Assembly: GCA_902786975.1 (NCBI GenBank)
Contig: CADAES010000012.1
Coordinates: 1-51,018, forward strand
DNA: 51,018 bases
Direction of reading: 5' to 3'
Source: an uncultured Ruminococcus sp.
GTDB lineage: Bacteria > Bacillota > Clostridia > Oscillospirales > Ruminococcaceae
Shown here: piece by piece, positions 40,055-48,303 of the stretch
Position numbering within the stretch: the first letter of the stretch is position 1
How the letters are laid out: every line of letters starts with the position of its first letter
The notes under the pieces: model-generated
Seen by the model: only the letters and a program-made list of their open reading frames with translations
Database searches by the model: none
Told to the model about the DNA's origin: nothing
Program-made: the position numbers and the translations under genes

Positions 40055-41632
40055 ATGAGTGAGGAAATCATAAACAGCGCACCCGAGCAGGAGGAGCTTT
40101 CGCAGGAGGAAGTCAACAGCCTCAAGCAGATAAGGATAGACAAGCTCAATGCTCTCAAGCAAAAGGGTGCCGACCCGTTTCAGATAACAAAGTTCGATGT
40201 TTCTTCTTCAAACGCTCAGGCAAGGGCTGAATACGAGGCTTTTGAGGCTCAGTGCAAGGCTCAGGCGGGCGACGACGAGGAAAAGCTCAAGGAGCTTCTC
40301 GAGGCAGGAAGAAAGGATATCACTATCGCAGGCAGGATAATGTCGTGGCGTGATATGGGCAAGGCTAACTTCATAGATGTCCGTGACAAGACAGACAGAA
40401 TGCAGGTCTATGTCAGAATGAACGATATCGGCGAGGAGCAGTTCAAGGAATTCAAGACCTGGGATATCGGCGACATAGTTGGTGTCGAGGGCTTTGTGTT
40501 CAGAACAAGGCGTGGTGAGATATCTGTCCACGCACACAAGATAACAATGCTTTCAAAGTCGCTGCTGCCGCTTCCCGAAAAGTGGCACGGTCTGACCAAC
40601 ACAGACGTAAGATACCGTCAGAGATACACCGACCTTATCTGCAACCCCGAGGTCAAGGAGACATTCATCAAGCGTTCAAAGATAATCGCTTCGATAAGAC
40701 GCTATCTTGACGACCGTGGATTTATGGAGGTCGAGACACCGATGCTCGTTTCAAATGCGGGCGGTGCGGCTGCAAGGCCTTTTGAGACACACTACAATGC
40801 TCTTGACGAGGATGTTAAGCTGAGGATATCGCTTGAGCTTTACCTCAAGAGACTTATCGTAGGCGGTCTTGAAAGAGTTTACGAGATAGGCAGAGTTTTC
40901 CGCAACGAGGGTGTTGACGCAAGGCACAACCCTGAGTTTACGCTTATGGAGCTTTATCAGGCATACACAGACTATCACGGTATGATGGACCTTACAGAGG
41001 ATATGTTCAGACACGTTGCCATGGAGGTCTGCGGAAAGACCTGTGTTCCTTACGGCGAGTATGAGATAGACCTCGGCAAGCCGTTTGAAAGACTCACAAT
41101 GATAGAGGCTGTCAAGAAGTATTCGGGCGTTGACTTCAACGAGGTCGCTGACGACGAAGCAGCAAAGAAGCTTGCAAAGGAACGTCATATAGAGTTTGAG
41201 GACAGGCACAAGAAGGGCGATATCCTTAATCTGTTCTTTGAGGAATTTGTTGAGGAGCATCTGATACAGCCGACGTTCATTATGGACCACCCTGTTGAGA
41301 TATCACCTCTGACCAAGAGAAAGCCCGACGCTCCGGACTATGTTGAGAGATTTGAGCTTTTCATCACAGGCAGAGAGATGTGCAACGCATACTCCGAGCT
41401 GAACGACCCGATAGACCAGCGTGAGAGATTTGCCGAGCAGGAAAAGCAGTTCGCTGCGGGCGACGAGGAAGCAAACCATACAGACGAGGACTTCCTGCGT
41501 GCGCTGGAGATAGGTATGCCTCCTACGGGCGGTATCGGCTACGGCATAGACAGACTCGTAATGCTGCTGACAAACTCCCCTGCTATCCGTGATGTGCTGC
41601 TGTTCCCGACGATGAAAACTCTGGACAAGTAA
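40055..41632 (+). CDS. lysS: Lysyl-tRNA synthetase, class II
   Basis: 525 residues. N-terminal OB-fold anticodon domain (GRIMSWRDMGKANFIDVRD), then class II motif 1 (GFMEVETPMLVSNAGGA), motif 2 (RVFRNEGVDARHNPEFTLME) and motif 3 (GIGYGIDRLVML). It charges tRNA-Lys. The N-terminal extension before the OB fold is about 50 residues, Gln/Glu-rich. RBS AAAGGAAAG. A strong terminator follows; the accessory region starts beyond it. Confidence 0.98.
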   Translation: MSEEIINSAPEQEELSQEEVNSLKQIRIDKLNALKQKGADPFQITKFDVSSSNAQARAEYEAFEAQCKAQAGDDEEKLKELLEAGRKDITIAGRIMSWRDMGKANFIDVRDKTDRMQVYVRMNDIGEEQFKEFKTWDIGDIVGVEGFVFRTRRGEISVHAHKITMLSKSLLPLPEKWHGLTNTDVRYRQRYTDLICNPEVKETFIKRSKIIASIRRYLDDRGFMEVETPMLVSNAGGAAARPFETHYNALDEDVKLRISLELYLKRLIVGGLERVYEIGRVFRNEGVDARHNPEFTLMELYQAYTDYHGMMDLTEDMFRHVAMEVCGKTCVPYGEYEIDLGKPFERLTMIEAVKKYSGVDFNEVADDEAAKKLAKERHIEFEDRHKKGDILNLFFEEFVEEHLIQPTFIMDHPVEISPLTKRKPDAPDYVERFELFITGREMCNAYSELNDPIDQRERFAEQEKQFAAGDEEANHTDEDFLRALEIGMPPTGGIGYGIDRLVMLLTNSPAIRDVLLFPTMKTLDK

Positions 41633-41732
41633 ACAGCGCAAATACGAGGTATTTGGTACTGCTTTCAGTAGATTTACCCCACATTTACCCCAAATTTCAA
41701 ACAACCGCAGAAAAGAGTTCCGAATAAACATT

Positions 41733-41768
41733 AAGTGACTGCAATTTCTAAGTTGCAGTCACTTTTTT
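41733..41768. terminator. Strong bidirectional terminator after lysS
   Basis: AAGTGACTGCAA/TTGCAGTCACTT perfect 12-bp stem with a TTTTTT tail, between convergent lysS and the next gene. Confidence 0.92.
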
Positions 41769-41773
41769 GTTTC

Positions 41774-42235
41774 CTACTTTATAACTGCATCTTTTACTAT
41801 GAAATTATCTGCACTATATGTATCACGATCCATGTAACAATGCTGTATTACAAACAGAACGAGCCTATAGGACTCGGAAATATCAGCCTCATAGCTTTCA
41901 AACAGCATTTTGCTTTTGCCTGTGTCCTCGTTAATAAGGCTAACGGTGAACACATTGCCGTTCTGACTGAAACAGAGGCTTCCGATGATGGTCTTGTTCG
42001 TTGCAACGAACTCATGGAACTTCTCAAAACCGATATCGTCTGTATCGGCGATCAAAGCAGCAGTCTGAAAGCCTTTGGTGATATTATCTGACGATTTAGT
42101 TGAATCAATGTCTGCATCCCGACCTTTTCTCTCTTTCAGTGCCTCCTCAGCAACGCTTTTAAAGTTTCCGCAATGCTTGTTAGACAATCCAACATCATTC
42201 AATTTCAGACTTGGCATCCCGATTGTTACACCCAT
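41774..42235 (-). CDS. Small protein, unknown, in the accessory region
   Basis: 153 residues from the ATG at 42235, with GGGGGTG upstream; a longer frame from 42301 lacks an RBS. It opens with GVTIGMPSLKL, has a charged middle (KERKGRDADIDSTKSSD) and ends in a beta-rich domain. No signal peptide, membrane helix or known motif. Its transcript begins near 42483 with a terminator-like hairpin in the leader, so expression may be attenuated. Confidence 0.65.
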   Translation of the reverse strand: MGVTIGMPSLKLNDVGLSNKHCGNFKSVAEEALKERKGRDADIDSTKSSDNITKGFQTAALIADTDDIGFEKFHEFVATNKTIIGSLCFSQNGNVFTVSLINEDTGKSKMLFESYEADISESYRLVLFVIQHCYMDRDTYSADNFIVKDAVIK

Positions 42236-42424
42236 AATATCACCCCCATTTTTATTTTGGTAACGCATCTTATACTTAACAAATATCAACTTTGCGGACA
42301 TGAGTATGTGCCCTCATACTTATCTCTCTTGGCGAGATAAATATCCACTCAGCGTTCGCTTCGTTGAGGGCTTCAATGGGAAAGAATCCCCCTTAAAAAT
42401 CTTCCTCGTTATAGAAAATTGAAA

Positions 42425-42471
42425 TAAAAAAATAGCTCGACCTTACAAATCAAATTTGTAAAATCGAACTA
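42425..42471 (-). terminator. Promoter-proximal terminator or attenuator hairpin
   Basis: On the minus strand an 18-bp stem (TAG...CTA, 42433-42471) with three G-U pairs and a 3-nt loop, followed by seven U. It starts about 12 nt after the predicted transcription start. The G-U pairs work only for minus-strand RNA. The rest of the gap (42236-42424) holds small hairpins (for example TTATCTC/GAGATAA) and no gene. Confidence 0.75.
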
Positions 42472-42489
42472 CTTAATTTCTTATATTTA

Positions 42490-42518
42490 ATTATACCAAT
42501 TTAGTGCACATTTGTCAA
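42490..42518 (-). promoter_or_regulatory. Promoter upstream of the 41774 gene
   Basis: On the minus strand, TTGACA (42513-42518), 17-bp spacer, TATAAT (42490-42495): full consensus. Confidence 0.85.
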
Positions 42519-42607
42519 GAGGCATCGAACAATTATTCGGTGGAGTAAATGACGAATTTTTACCCCATTTTTTGTTCATTCTGCCAGTTGAATAAATGCC
42601 TTTGGTT

Positions 42608-43921
42608 TTACCGTTCTTCGCTTTGTTCAAGCATCTTTTCAGGCTGCTCAAGCATCGGAAGCACAACACTTTTCGGCTTGCTTCCACGCCTGAATACCCA
42701 ACAGTGTCCGACAGGCATATACAGTATTTCGCACATCGGCTTGTCGCACCGTTCGGCTATCGAATAAGCTGTCTGAACATCGTTCCCTCCGAGATACACA
42801 AATGTATCGCAGTTGGAGATTATCGTCTGAGCGTCATACCCATAGCCCTGAACGAGCTGTGCTTCTGCCTGTATCATCAGCATTACCGAGATAGCTCTGG
42901 ATCTGATCGACGAGATCATTCTGGGGAACTCATCAATGCGGCAGTTCGTTGCGAAATCGTCAAGGATAAATCTGACGGGTATCGGAAGCCTGCCGTCCTT
43001 GCACTCATCGTCTGCATACTGGCAAAGCTCGTTCATCGCCTGAGTGAAGAAGATGTTTACCAGAGTGTCCATTGTCCTGTCCGAGTCGCTGACCGTCACG
43101 AACACAGCAGTCTTTTTCTTCGCTGCCTCGGTAAAGTCTATGCTCGGCTTTTCCATCATTCTTCTCAGCTCCTTGCTGTCAAAGACTGCAAACTTTGCTG
43201 AAAGAGTGCTTCTGATCGTATCGTATGTCTTTAACGGTGCTGTATCAACCGAGTCAAACTTCTTGCACGCCCAGCTGTTCGGATTCTGGAACTTGTGCTT
43301 AACGAACAATCTGCGAAGCTTTGAGTCCTTATCTTCATCGTCCTCACGCTCACCGAGATTAACCATATCAAGTATCGCTGAGAATGTCTTGTTGGGACTG
43401 TCCGTTTCCACCAGATACCCTATGATAGCAGACAGCAGAAGTATGGTCATTCTGTCCCAGTAGGGATCAATATTCTTACCGTTCTCAGAACCGTTTGAAT
43501 AGGTTATCGTTGAAGCAAGCTTCGTTATGTCCTGCGTTGATTTCAGATAATTCATCGGGTTGTATCCGCCCGACTTGTCGGGGTGAGTGAAGTCGATAAG
43601 CTTCACCGTGTAATCATGATCCCTGAGATACTTTCCCCACCTTTTATACAGCTGTCCCTTCGGGTCGCAGATAAAGTAGCTCCCGACCGCTTGTCTGATA
43701 TTCGGAACAACAACATTGGTAGTCTTTCCAGTGCCGCTTCCGCCTTCTATAAGGACATTGTTGTTCAGCTTTGTCTTAAAGTCGTTGAGGCTGTACCGTA
43801 TGACATCTGATAGGACGAAATCGGCTTCGTTGAAGTCCTGCGTTGCCTGATCGGCTGACCCGTCATCTATCAGATCGGGATCCATATAATCGTCAATATT
43901 CATACGCCTGTTATTTCCCAT
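42608..43921 (-). CDS. TraG/VirD4-type conjugative coupling ATPase (short form)
   Basis: 437 residues. Walker A LIEGGSGTGKTTNVVVPN (about 56-73), then GSYFICDPKGQLYKRWG as in TraG/VirD4, and Walker B RFILDDFATNC (about 330). The family is normally about 600 residues with two N-terminal membrane helices; these are missing, so this is a soluble or truncated form. It would couple DNA or protein to a type IV channel, but no other conjugation genes are nearby. RBS AGGAGGTG, 12 bp after the ClpP-like gene. Confidence 0.88.
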   Translation of the reverse strand: MGNNRRMNIDDYMDPDLIDDGSADQATQDFNEADFVLSDVIRYSLNDFKTKLNNNVLIEGGSGTGKTTNVVVPNIRQAVGSYFICDPKGQLYKRWGKYLRDHDYTVKLIDFTHPDKSGGYNPMNYLKSTQDITKLASTITYSNGSENGKNIDPYWDRMTILLLSAIIGYLVETDSPNKTFSAILDMVNLGEREDDEDKDSKLRRLFVKHKFQNPNSWACKKFDSVDTAPLKTYDTIRSTLSAKFAVFDSKELRRMMEKPSIDFTEAAKKKTAVFVTVSDSDRTMDTLVNIFFTQAMNELCQYADDECKDGRLPIPVRFILDDFATNCRIDEFPRMISSIRSRAISVMLMIQAEAQLVQGYGYDAQTIISNCDTFVYLGGNDVQTAYSIAERCDKPMCEILYMPVGHCWVFRRGSKPKSVVLPMLEQPEKMLEQSEER

Positions 43922-43933
43922 TCTGACACCTCC

Positions 43934-44515
43934 TTAGAATATGCTGTCCGTTATCCTGTCACAGATACCGAATTGCACTGCCTGTTCAGCTGTCATATAG
44001 TTGTCAAAAGCTGTAGCCTCAGCTATCTGTTCCATTGTCTTTCCTGTGTGCTTTGCAAGTATCCCGTTCATGATATCCCTTGTTTCGTTGATCGTCTGTG
44101 AGATCTTCGTGATACTCGTCGCAGAGCCTCCGATACCGCCGCCGATAAGGACTTCGTGTATCATAACTTCGCCGTGCGGAAGTATCGTTCTGTACCCCTT
44201 TGTTCCTGCTGCTAAAAGCGTCGCTGCCATGCTTGCAGCCTTTCCTATGCAGCAGGTGTGTATCTCGCACTTACAGCCCTGCATCATGTCATAGATAGCT
44301 TTTCCTGCTGTGACCTCGCCGCCAGACGAATATATCGGCATGATTATCGGCTCACCCGTCTTTGACAGATAGTGCAGTGCCATATACACCTTGACTGCCG
44401 TTTCCGCTGTGATAGTTTCTGTGATAGGTATGACCCTTTCGGTCAAAAGCTCACTTTCAAGCGGTATTATCGCTGTTCCTCGTGCTCCCTTCTGAACGTA
44501 TGACATATCAATCAT
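43934..44515 (-). CDS. ClpP-type serine protease in a mobile context
   Basis: 193 residues from the ATG at 44515 (GGAGGTG upstream; a start at 44548 lacks an RBS). The triad is present: Ser in GKAASMAATLL, His in MIHEVLIGGG, Asp in FGICDRI. MTAEQAVQFGICDRI is the usual ClpP end. It would form a barrel protease working with a Clp ATPase; none is adjacent. A TATAAT -10 lies at 44547-44552 with a weak -35. It is the first gene of a pair with the coupling ATPase, a phage- or ICE-like setting. Confidence 0.9.
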   Translation of the reverse strand: MIDMSYVQKGARGTAIIPLESELLTERVIPITETITAETAVKVYMALHYLSKTGEPIIMPIYSSGGEVTAGKAIYDMMQGCKCEIHTCCIGKAASMAATLLAAGTKGYRTILPHGEVMIHEVLIGGGIGGSATSITKISQTINETRDIMNGILAKHTGKTMEQIAEATAFDNYMTAEQAVQFGICDRITDSIF

Positions 44516-44564
44516 TAAAAACACCTCCGTATTTGTTAGTGTCCTCATTATAAATCATACAAAC

Positions 44565-44598
44565 AAAAAAATCTTGGTGAGCCTCACCAAGATTTTTT
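44565..44598. terminator. Perfect bidirectional terminator
   Basis: AAAAAATCTTGGTGA/TCACCAAGATTTTTT, flanked by T- and A-runs, between the macro-domain gene and the ClpP-like gene. Confidence 0.92.
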
Positions 44599-44658
44599 CT
44601 TTGAGTTGTGATAAACTGAAAAGCGTCAAGGAAACACAGCACAGACTTTTCAGATGAA

Positions 44659-45813
44659 TCATTCTTTTTCTTTATCCTTTGAATTCTCAGTTTTCTTATA
44701 AGACGGGTTAAAAGTTTCTTCTAAATCTATTAAAGCATTAAGACTGTCCCCTGATCTTATGTAGTTTCCTGATATGTCAAAATCGAAATCGGATATAGGG
44801 AATTCATGTCCCGTGCACCACATCAGCCAGCACATTTTATCAAACGGCAATTCAAGTCCAAGCCCTATCCTCATAACGTTAATTTTATCTTTCAGAAAAA
44901 TAAAAGCATTCTCATAGGGTTTGCCACTTTTAGAATACAGATTTTTATAACGAGAAATATCGCTGCTGTCAGAGACATATATCCTTTCAGCAAAGTCTGT
45001 CTGATTAATTCCTTTAGGTATCTTAAAAATGCTTTTATAGAGCTGTTCCTTGGCAGTCGGTGCAGACTTATTTTCACTTGATCCAAACTCATTCTCACCC
45101 GGTACAGACTCATTCTGAGGATACTTACATAATTCTTTCTCATAAGCATCTTTTATCAGCAATACCTCTTTTTCGGCATACTCTTTCAGATGTTGTCCGA
45201 CAGATTCTTTTATCTGAGCTATGTTAGACTCGAACGAAACTATTTGCTCAAAGCCATCAAGCTTCGACAACAGCTCGCTGACCTCTTTCAGTTTCTTGTT
45301 GCACTTGATAAGCAGCTGGTACTGAGTTTCCTTCACATACTCAACAATAGTAACACTTTTTATCCTGCTATTGGTATGTTCGGAAAAATACTTTTCTGCA
45401 GCCTTCTTTGCAGCATCTACCGCTTTTGAGTGGGAAAATCCCGATGCACCTGCACCGAGAAGAGCAAACACTATCGTAGATAAGCCTTTTTCCTCGGCAA
45501 GTCCCAGAGCAGACAGATAACATTTTTTCAGCAAGTGACTACTGTTTTTCTTATGCTTGGGCTGGTATACGGGTGTTGCAGTATGTATCAGCCATTTATA
45601 GCTGTTGCTCAGCTCAAAGCTTTGAGTGATGCACGCTTCACCTCTTTGTAGCTCGCCACAGGCTTTGCGGGCTTCCAGAAGCTCATCTTTACCTGCACGT
45701 GCGTACACCTGATCGTCTAAGCTTCCGCCGATGATAGCTTTCTTGTTTGCGGGGAAAACAAGTGCATCTGCTTTATACTTGAAAACATCGCCTTCAACTA
45801 TTGAAAATCCCAT
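44659..45813 (-). CDS. Macro-domain (ADP-ribose-binding) protein with C-terminal HTH-like domain
   Basis: 384 residues from the ATG at 45813 (AAGGAGC upstream). The N-terminal macro domain shows IVEGDVFKYKADALVFPAN, GGSLDDQVYARAG, WLIHTATPVY and FALLGAGASGFSHSKAV (phosphate loop), about 1-170. A long Glu/Lys helical linker follows, then a C-terminal domain (INQTDFAERIYVSDSSDISR to LPFDKMCWLMWCTGHEF) that resembles the XRE-like helical end seen on some Firmicute macro proteins. It likely reads or removes ADP-ribose marks; its function in defence or regulation is inference. Confidence 0.82.
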   Translation of the reverse strand: MGFSIVEGDVFKYKADALVFPANKKAIIGGSLDDQVYARAGKDELLEARKACGELQRGEACITQSFELSNSYKWLIHTATPVYQPKHKKNSSHLLKKCYLSALGLAEEKGLSTIVFALLGAGASGFSHSKAVDAAKKAAEKYFSEHTNSRIKSVTIVEYVKETQYQLLIKCNKKLKEVSELLSKLDGFEQIVSFESNIAQIKESVGQHLKEYAEKEVLLIKDAYEKELCKYPQNESVPGENEFGSSENKSAPTAKEQLYKSIFKIPKGINQTDFAERIYVSDSSDISRYKNLYSKSGKPYENAFIFLKDKINVMRIGLGLELPFDKMCWLMWCTGHEFPISDFDFDISGNYIRSGDSLNALIDLEETFNPSYKKTENSKDKEKE

Positions 45814-45853
45814 ATAATTCAGCTCCTTCAAAAATCAGCACCGAACACTTTAA

Positions 45854-45874
45854 ACTGTATTTTTATTATACAGT
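45854..45874. promoter_or_regulatory. Operator dyad over the macro-gene -10
   Basis: ACTGTAT-N7-ATACAGT, perfect 7-bp arms covering the -10 box. Confidence 0.6.
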
Positions 45875-45893
45875 ATTATCCCCGACAATTCAA
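45865..45893 (-). promoter_or_regulatory. Promoter of the macro-domain gene
   Basis: On the minus strand, TTGAAT (45888-45893), 17-bp spacer, TATAAT (45865-45870). Confidence 0.78.
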
Positions 45894-45927
45894 CACAAAA
45901 ATGCATTTTCTGCAAAAATGACCGCAT

Positions 45928-46164
45928 TCAGCGGTCAAGTTCCTTTTCCTTTTTCGGTGGGTGGTATTTGATTATATCCGTCAGATCACACTGGAGATAA
46001 TCGCATATCCTTGTCAGCACATCGAGATCGACCCGTGACAGCTTGTTATTGCAATAGGCATTGAGCTGTGTCTGCTGAAGATTACACTCTCTGCACAGCT
46101 TATACTTTGATACATTCTTGCTCTTCCTGAATTCGTCAAGGGTTATTTCAATGCGTCCTTTCAT
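45928..46164 (-). CDS. XRE/Cro-type HTH regulator
   Basis: 78 residues from the ATG at 46164 (AGGAGGTG upstream). HTH motif: FRKSKNVSKYKLCRECNLQQ, then TQLNAYCNNKLSRVDLDVLTRICDYLQCDLTDIIKY, the compact Cro/C1 form. Divergent from the lipoprotein/zinc-ribbon operon at 46390, with four ATGTAGA copies in the shared gap, so it probably controls that operon. Confidence 0.88.
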   Translation of the reverse strand: MKGRIEITLDEFRKSKNVSKYKLCRECNLQQTQLNAYCNNKLSRVDLDVLTRICDYLQCDLTDIIKYHPPKKEKELDR

Positions 46165-46211
46165 ATACAAATGCACCTCCTGAAAACGATAAACGATTGT
46201 TGACAAATGAT

Positions 46212-46302
46212 ATATGTAGATATATACATATTATACAAGAAAACCGTTGATTTATGTAGATGCAATTATACACAATGTAGAATTATATATAGATGTAGAT
46301 AT
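46212..46302. promoter_or_regulatory. Four ATGTAGA repeats between divergent genes
   Basis: Copies at 46214, 46254, 46275 and 46293; two extend to ATGTAGATATAT. Likely binding sites for the XRE regulator encoded at 45928. Confidence 0.6.
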
Positions 46303-46307
46303 ATGCA

Positions 46308-46336
46308 TTGATTATTGCTTAGAATTGTTATATAAT
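46308..46336 (+). promoter_or_regulatory. Promoter of the 46390 operon
   Basis: TTGATT (46308-46313), 17-bp spacer, TATAAT (46331-46336). Confidence 0.8.
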
Positions 46337-46389
46337 TTAATGGAAAATAAGCATTGAGAGATCAATGCAAAAAAAGGAGAAAGAATAGA

Positions 46390-47262
46390 ATGAACAAAAA
46401 ATGTTTAATTCTAACGGCTGCATTGTGTTTAGCACTTGCAGGCTGCTCGTCCGACAGCAGCTCTGATGCTGCATCAAGCAGCAAAAACAGTTCCTCGTCA
46501 TCAAGCTCGGTATCATCATCGTCAGCAGGTGATAACGACTCATCGAGAACGAACGAAAGCACTTCGTCGGAAGCTTCTACTGAGTCTGACAGTTCATCTC
46601 AGGCTGTTCCGTTTGGTCAGATCAAAGATGACATGATACCAGACATATCTAATAAACGAGAAGATATTTCTATTGTCTGGGGTAAAAATGCAAACAGTTA
46701 CAGAACTGTTGATGTAGATTATCACACTATGAGTCAGCAATTAGGTCTTTCGCTTGCGGATAATGAAAAGCGTCGGTTGACTTTGAAAAGTCTTGATTTT
46801 CCTTTCTACTTTGACGGTATAGCTATTGGCAATACTGATAAAGTTCAGAAAGAAGAAAACAACAGCATTGTAACATACACAACAGCAAAAGAAGGTGCGG
46901 TTGCGTTTGTGGAACTCGGTGAAGCAACAGAGGTAAAGAATAACTTTGCAGGCTATACCGATTATCCTGTTTATGCCATAGCTTTTGACATTGACTATAT
47001 CACAGAAGATGAAAATTTCACTTTTCTCCGTGAGTATATAGACATAGGAGAATACACAGAAAGTTTTGAACTTGGAGATAAAAAGGAAAAGGTTGAAGAC
47101 TTGCTTGGAAAAGGCTACGAACAAAACGGATACGCTTTTTACAGGGGCGCAAGCAGGGATAAGAAGAAAGTGTATTTTATTGTTCACTATACTGATGATA
47201 ACACCGTTAAGCAAGTGTTTATCATAGGAAGAGAATTATATGAAACGAAAGGAACTGTGTAA
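46390..47262 (+). CDS. Ser-rich lipoprotein, unknown
   Basis: 290 residues from the ATG at 46390 (AAGGAGA upstream). Lipobox ALAGCS (Cys about 18), then a Ser/Asp/Glu-rich linker of about 60 residues, then a globular part with FAGYTDYPVYAIAFDIDYIT and a C-terminal segment (EKVEDLLGKGYE...YFIVHYTDDN). No family recognised. First gene of a five-gene plus-strand operon with zinc-ribbon proteins. Confidence 0.72.
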   Translation: MNKKCLILTAALCLALAGCSSDSSSDAASSSKNSSSSSSSVSSSSAGDNDSSRTNESTSSEASTESDSSSQAVPFGQIKDDMIPDISNKREDISIVWGKNANSYRTVDVDYHTMSQQLGLSLADNEKRRLTLKSLDFPFYFDGIAIGNTDKVQKEENNSIVTYTTAKEGAVAFVELGEATEVKNNFAGYTDYPVYAIAFDIDYITEDENFTFLREYIDIGEYTESFELGDKKEKVEDLLGKGYEQNGYAFYRGASRDKKKVYFIVHYTDDNTVKQVFIIGRELYETKGTV

Positions 47263-47264
47263 AA

Positions 47265-47858
47265 ATGAAAAGAATAATAACCATTGCATTGTGTCTGTGT
47301 TTGACACTCGGTCTTGCGTCCTGCGGTGACAGCAGCGAAAAAACAACTTCAACAAAGGCTTCGGCTTCTGCATATCAGCAAAAGCCTCTGTCAGACAACT
47401 TTTATGCTTATCAGTTTCAGGTTGACGGAGATGTAATAACACTGCCTATCAAGAAAAATGAGCTTGAATCACTCGGATTTGAGATCAGTGAATCAGGTGG
47501 AAGTGCATCGAAAGGGACTATTCGCTTTGGGTTAGATGTGATTGATGATTACGTCTTCGGAATGAGGCTGGCAGGACCCGACTGTGATGACCTTAAAGGT
47601 CATGAGGTGAAGATCAGCGGTAATTTTACTATGTACAAAGACAATTATCAGCAGATACTCGAAAAGCTCGGAAAGCCGACGGGAGACAGATACGGTGATG
47701 AATACGAGGAAAGCGGCAAAGAGGAATGCTATATCCGTTTGTACAACGACGGTGGCGGAGACAAACTCACATCTGTTTTTATGAGGAACAAAGAGGGTCT
47801 GCCCAAAGATGTCGCCTCAAAGGTCACAACAACGACTCGCAGTCAAAGAATATTATGA
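47265..47858 (+). CDS. Lipoprotein, unknown
   Basis: 197 residues with lipobox GLASCG (Cys about 20), a short Thr/Ser linker and a globular domain of about 160 residues. The segment ITLPIKKNELESLGFEIS and the later YQQILEKLGKPTGD resemble the C-terminal part of the previous lipoprotein in layout (a glycine-bounded helix then strands), so the two may be distant paralogs. It starts 2 bp after the previous stop, so translation is coupled. Confidence 0.72.
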   Translation: MKRIITIALCLCLTLGLASCGDSSEKTTSTKASASAYQQKPLSDNFYAYQFQVDGDVITLPIKKNELESLGFEISESGGSASKGTIRFGLDVIDDYVFGMRLAGPDCDDLKGHEVKISGNFTMYKDNYQQILEKLGKPTGDRYGDEYEESGKEECYIRLYNDGGGDKLTSVFMRNKEGLPKDVASKVTTTTRSQRIL

Positions 47859-47890
47859 TAGTTGACAAAAACGCATAAGGAGTGTCTGAT

Positions 47891-48289
47891 ATGAAAAATA
47901 AAGGCTTTACTATCGCAAAAATACTATTCATTATCACTACCGTGATCTGCGGTATACTCACAATAATCCACCAGCTTGATCTGAATGATGCAGAAAAGCT
48001 CTCACCTTATGGAATGTATGATTACGGCGGAACAGTCTATAACAGCCAAACTGAGCTGATCGATGCAATCAAATCTCATCGCAATGTCGCTCTGATACTG
48101 CTGCTTATCTTTTTTGCGATAACCGTGGTGCTGTTCGTGCTTAGTGCTAAAAAGAAAAAAGCTGCACTCGCAGGTGCAGGCAATACTATGCCGTCCACAA
48201 ATTCCGCAGGTGCAAGCTTCTGCCCAAAATGCGGAAACGCCCGCAGCGGAAATGAACAGTTCTGCGGCAAATGCGGCAACAAATTCTAA
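47891..48289 (+). CDS. Membrane/zinc-ribbon protein, operon member
   Basis: 132 residues from the ATG at 47891 (AAGGAGTG upstream). Two membrane helices (IAKILFIITTVICGILTII and ALILLLIFFAITVVLFVLS), a small Ala/Gly linker and a C-terminal zinc ribbon FCPKCGNARSG...FCGKCGNKF. Same plan as the 11.8-14.4 kb array but with a larger external loop between helices. Confidence 0.8.
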   Translation: MKNKGFTIAKILFIITTVICGILTIIHQLDLNDAEKLSPYGMYDYGGTVYNSQTELIDAIKSHRNVALILLLIFFAITVVLFVLSAKKKKAALAGAGNTMPSTNSAGASFCPKCGNARSGNEQFCGKCGNKF

Positions 48290-48303
48290 GGAGCGCAGAA
48301 AAC

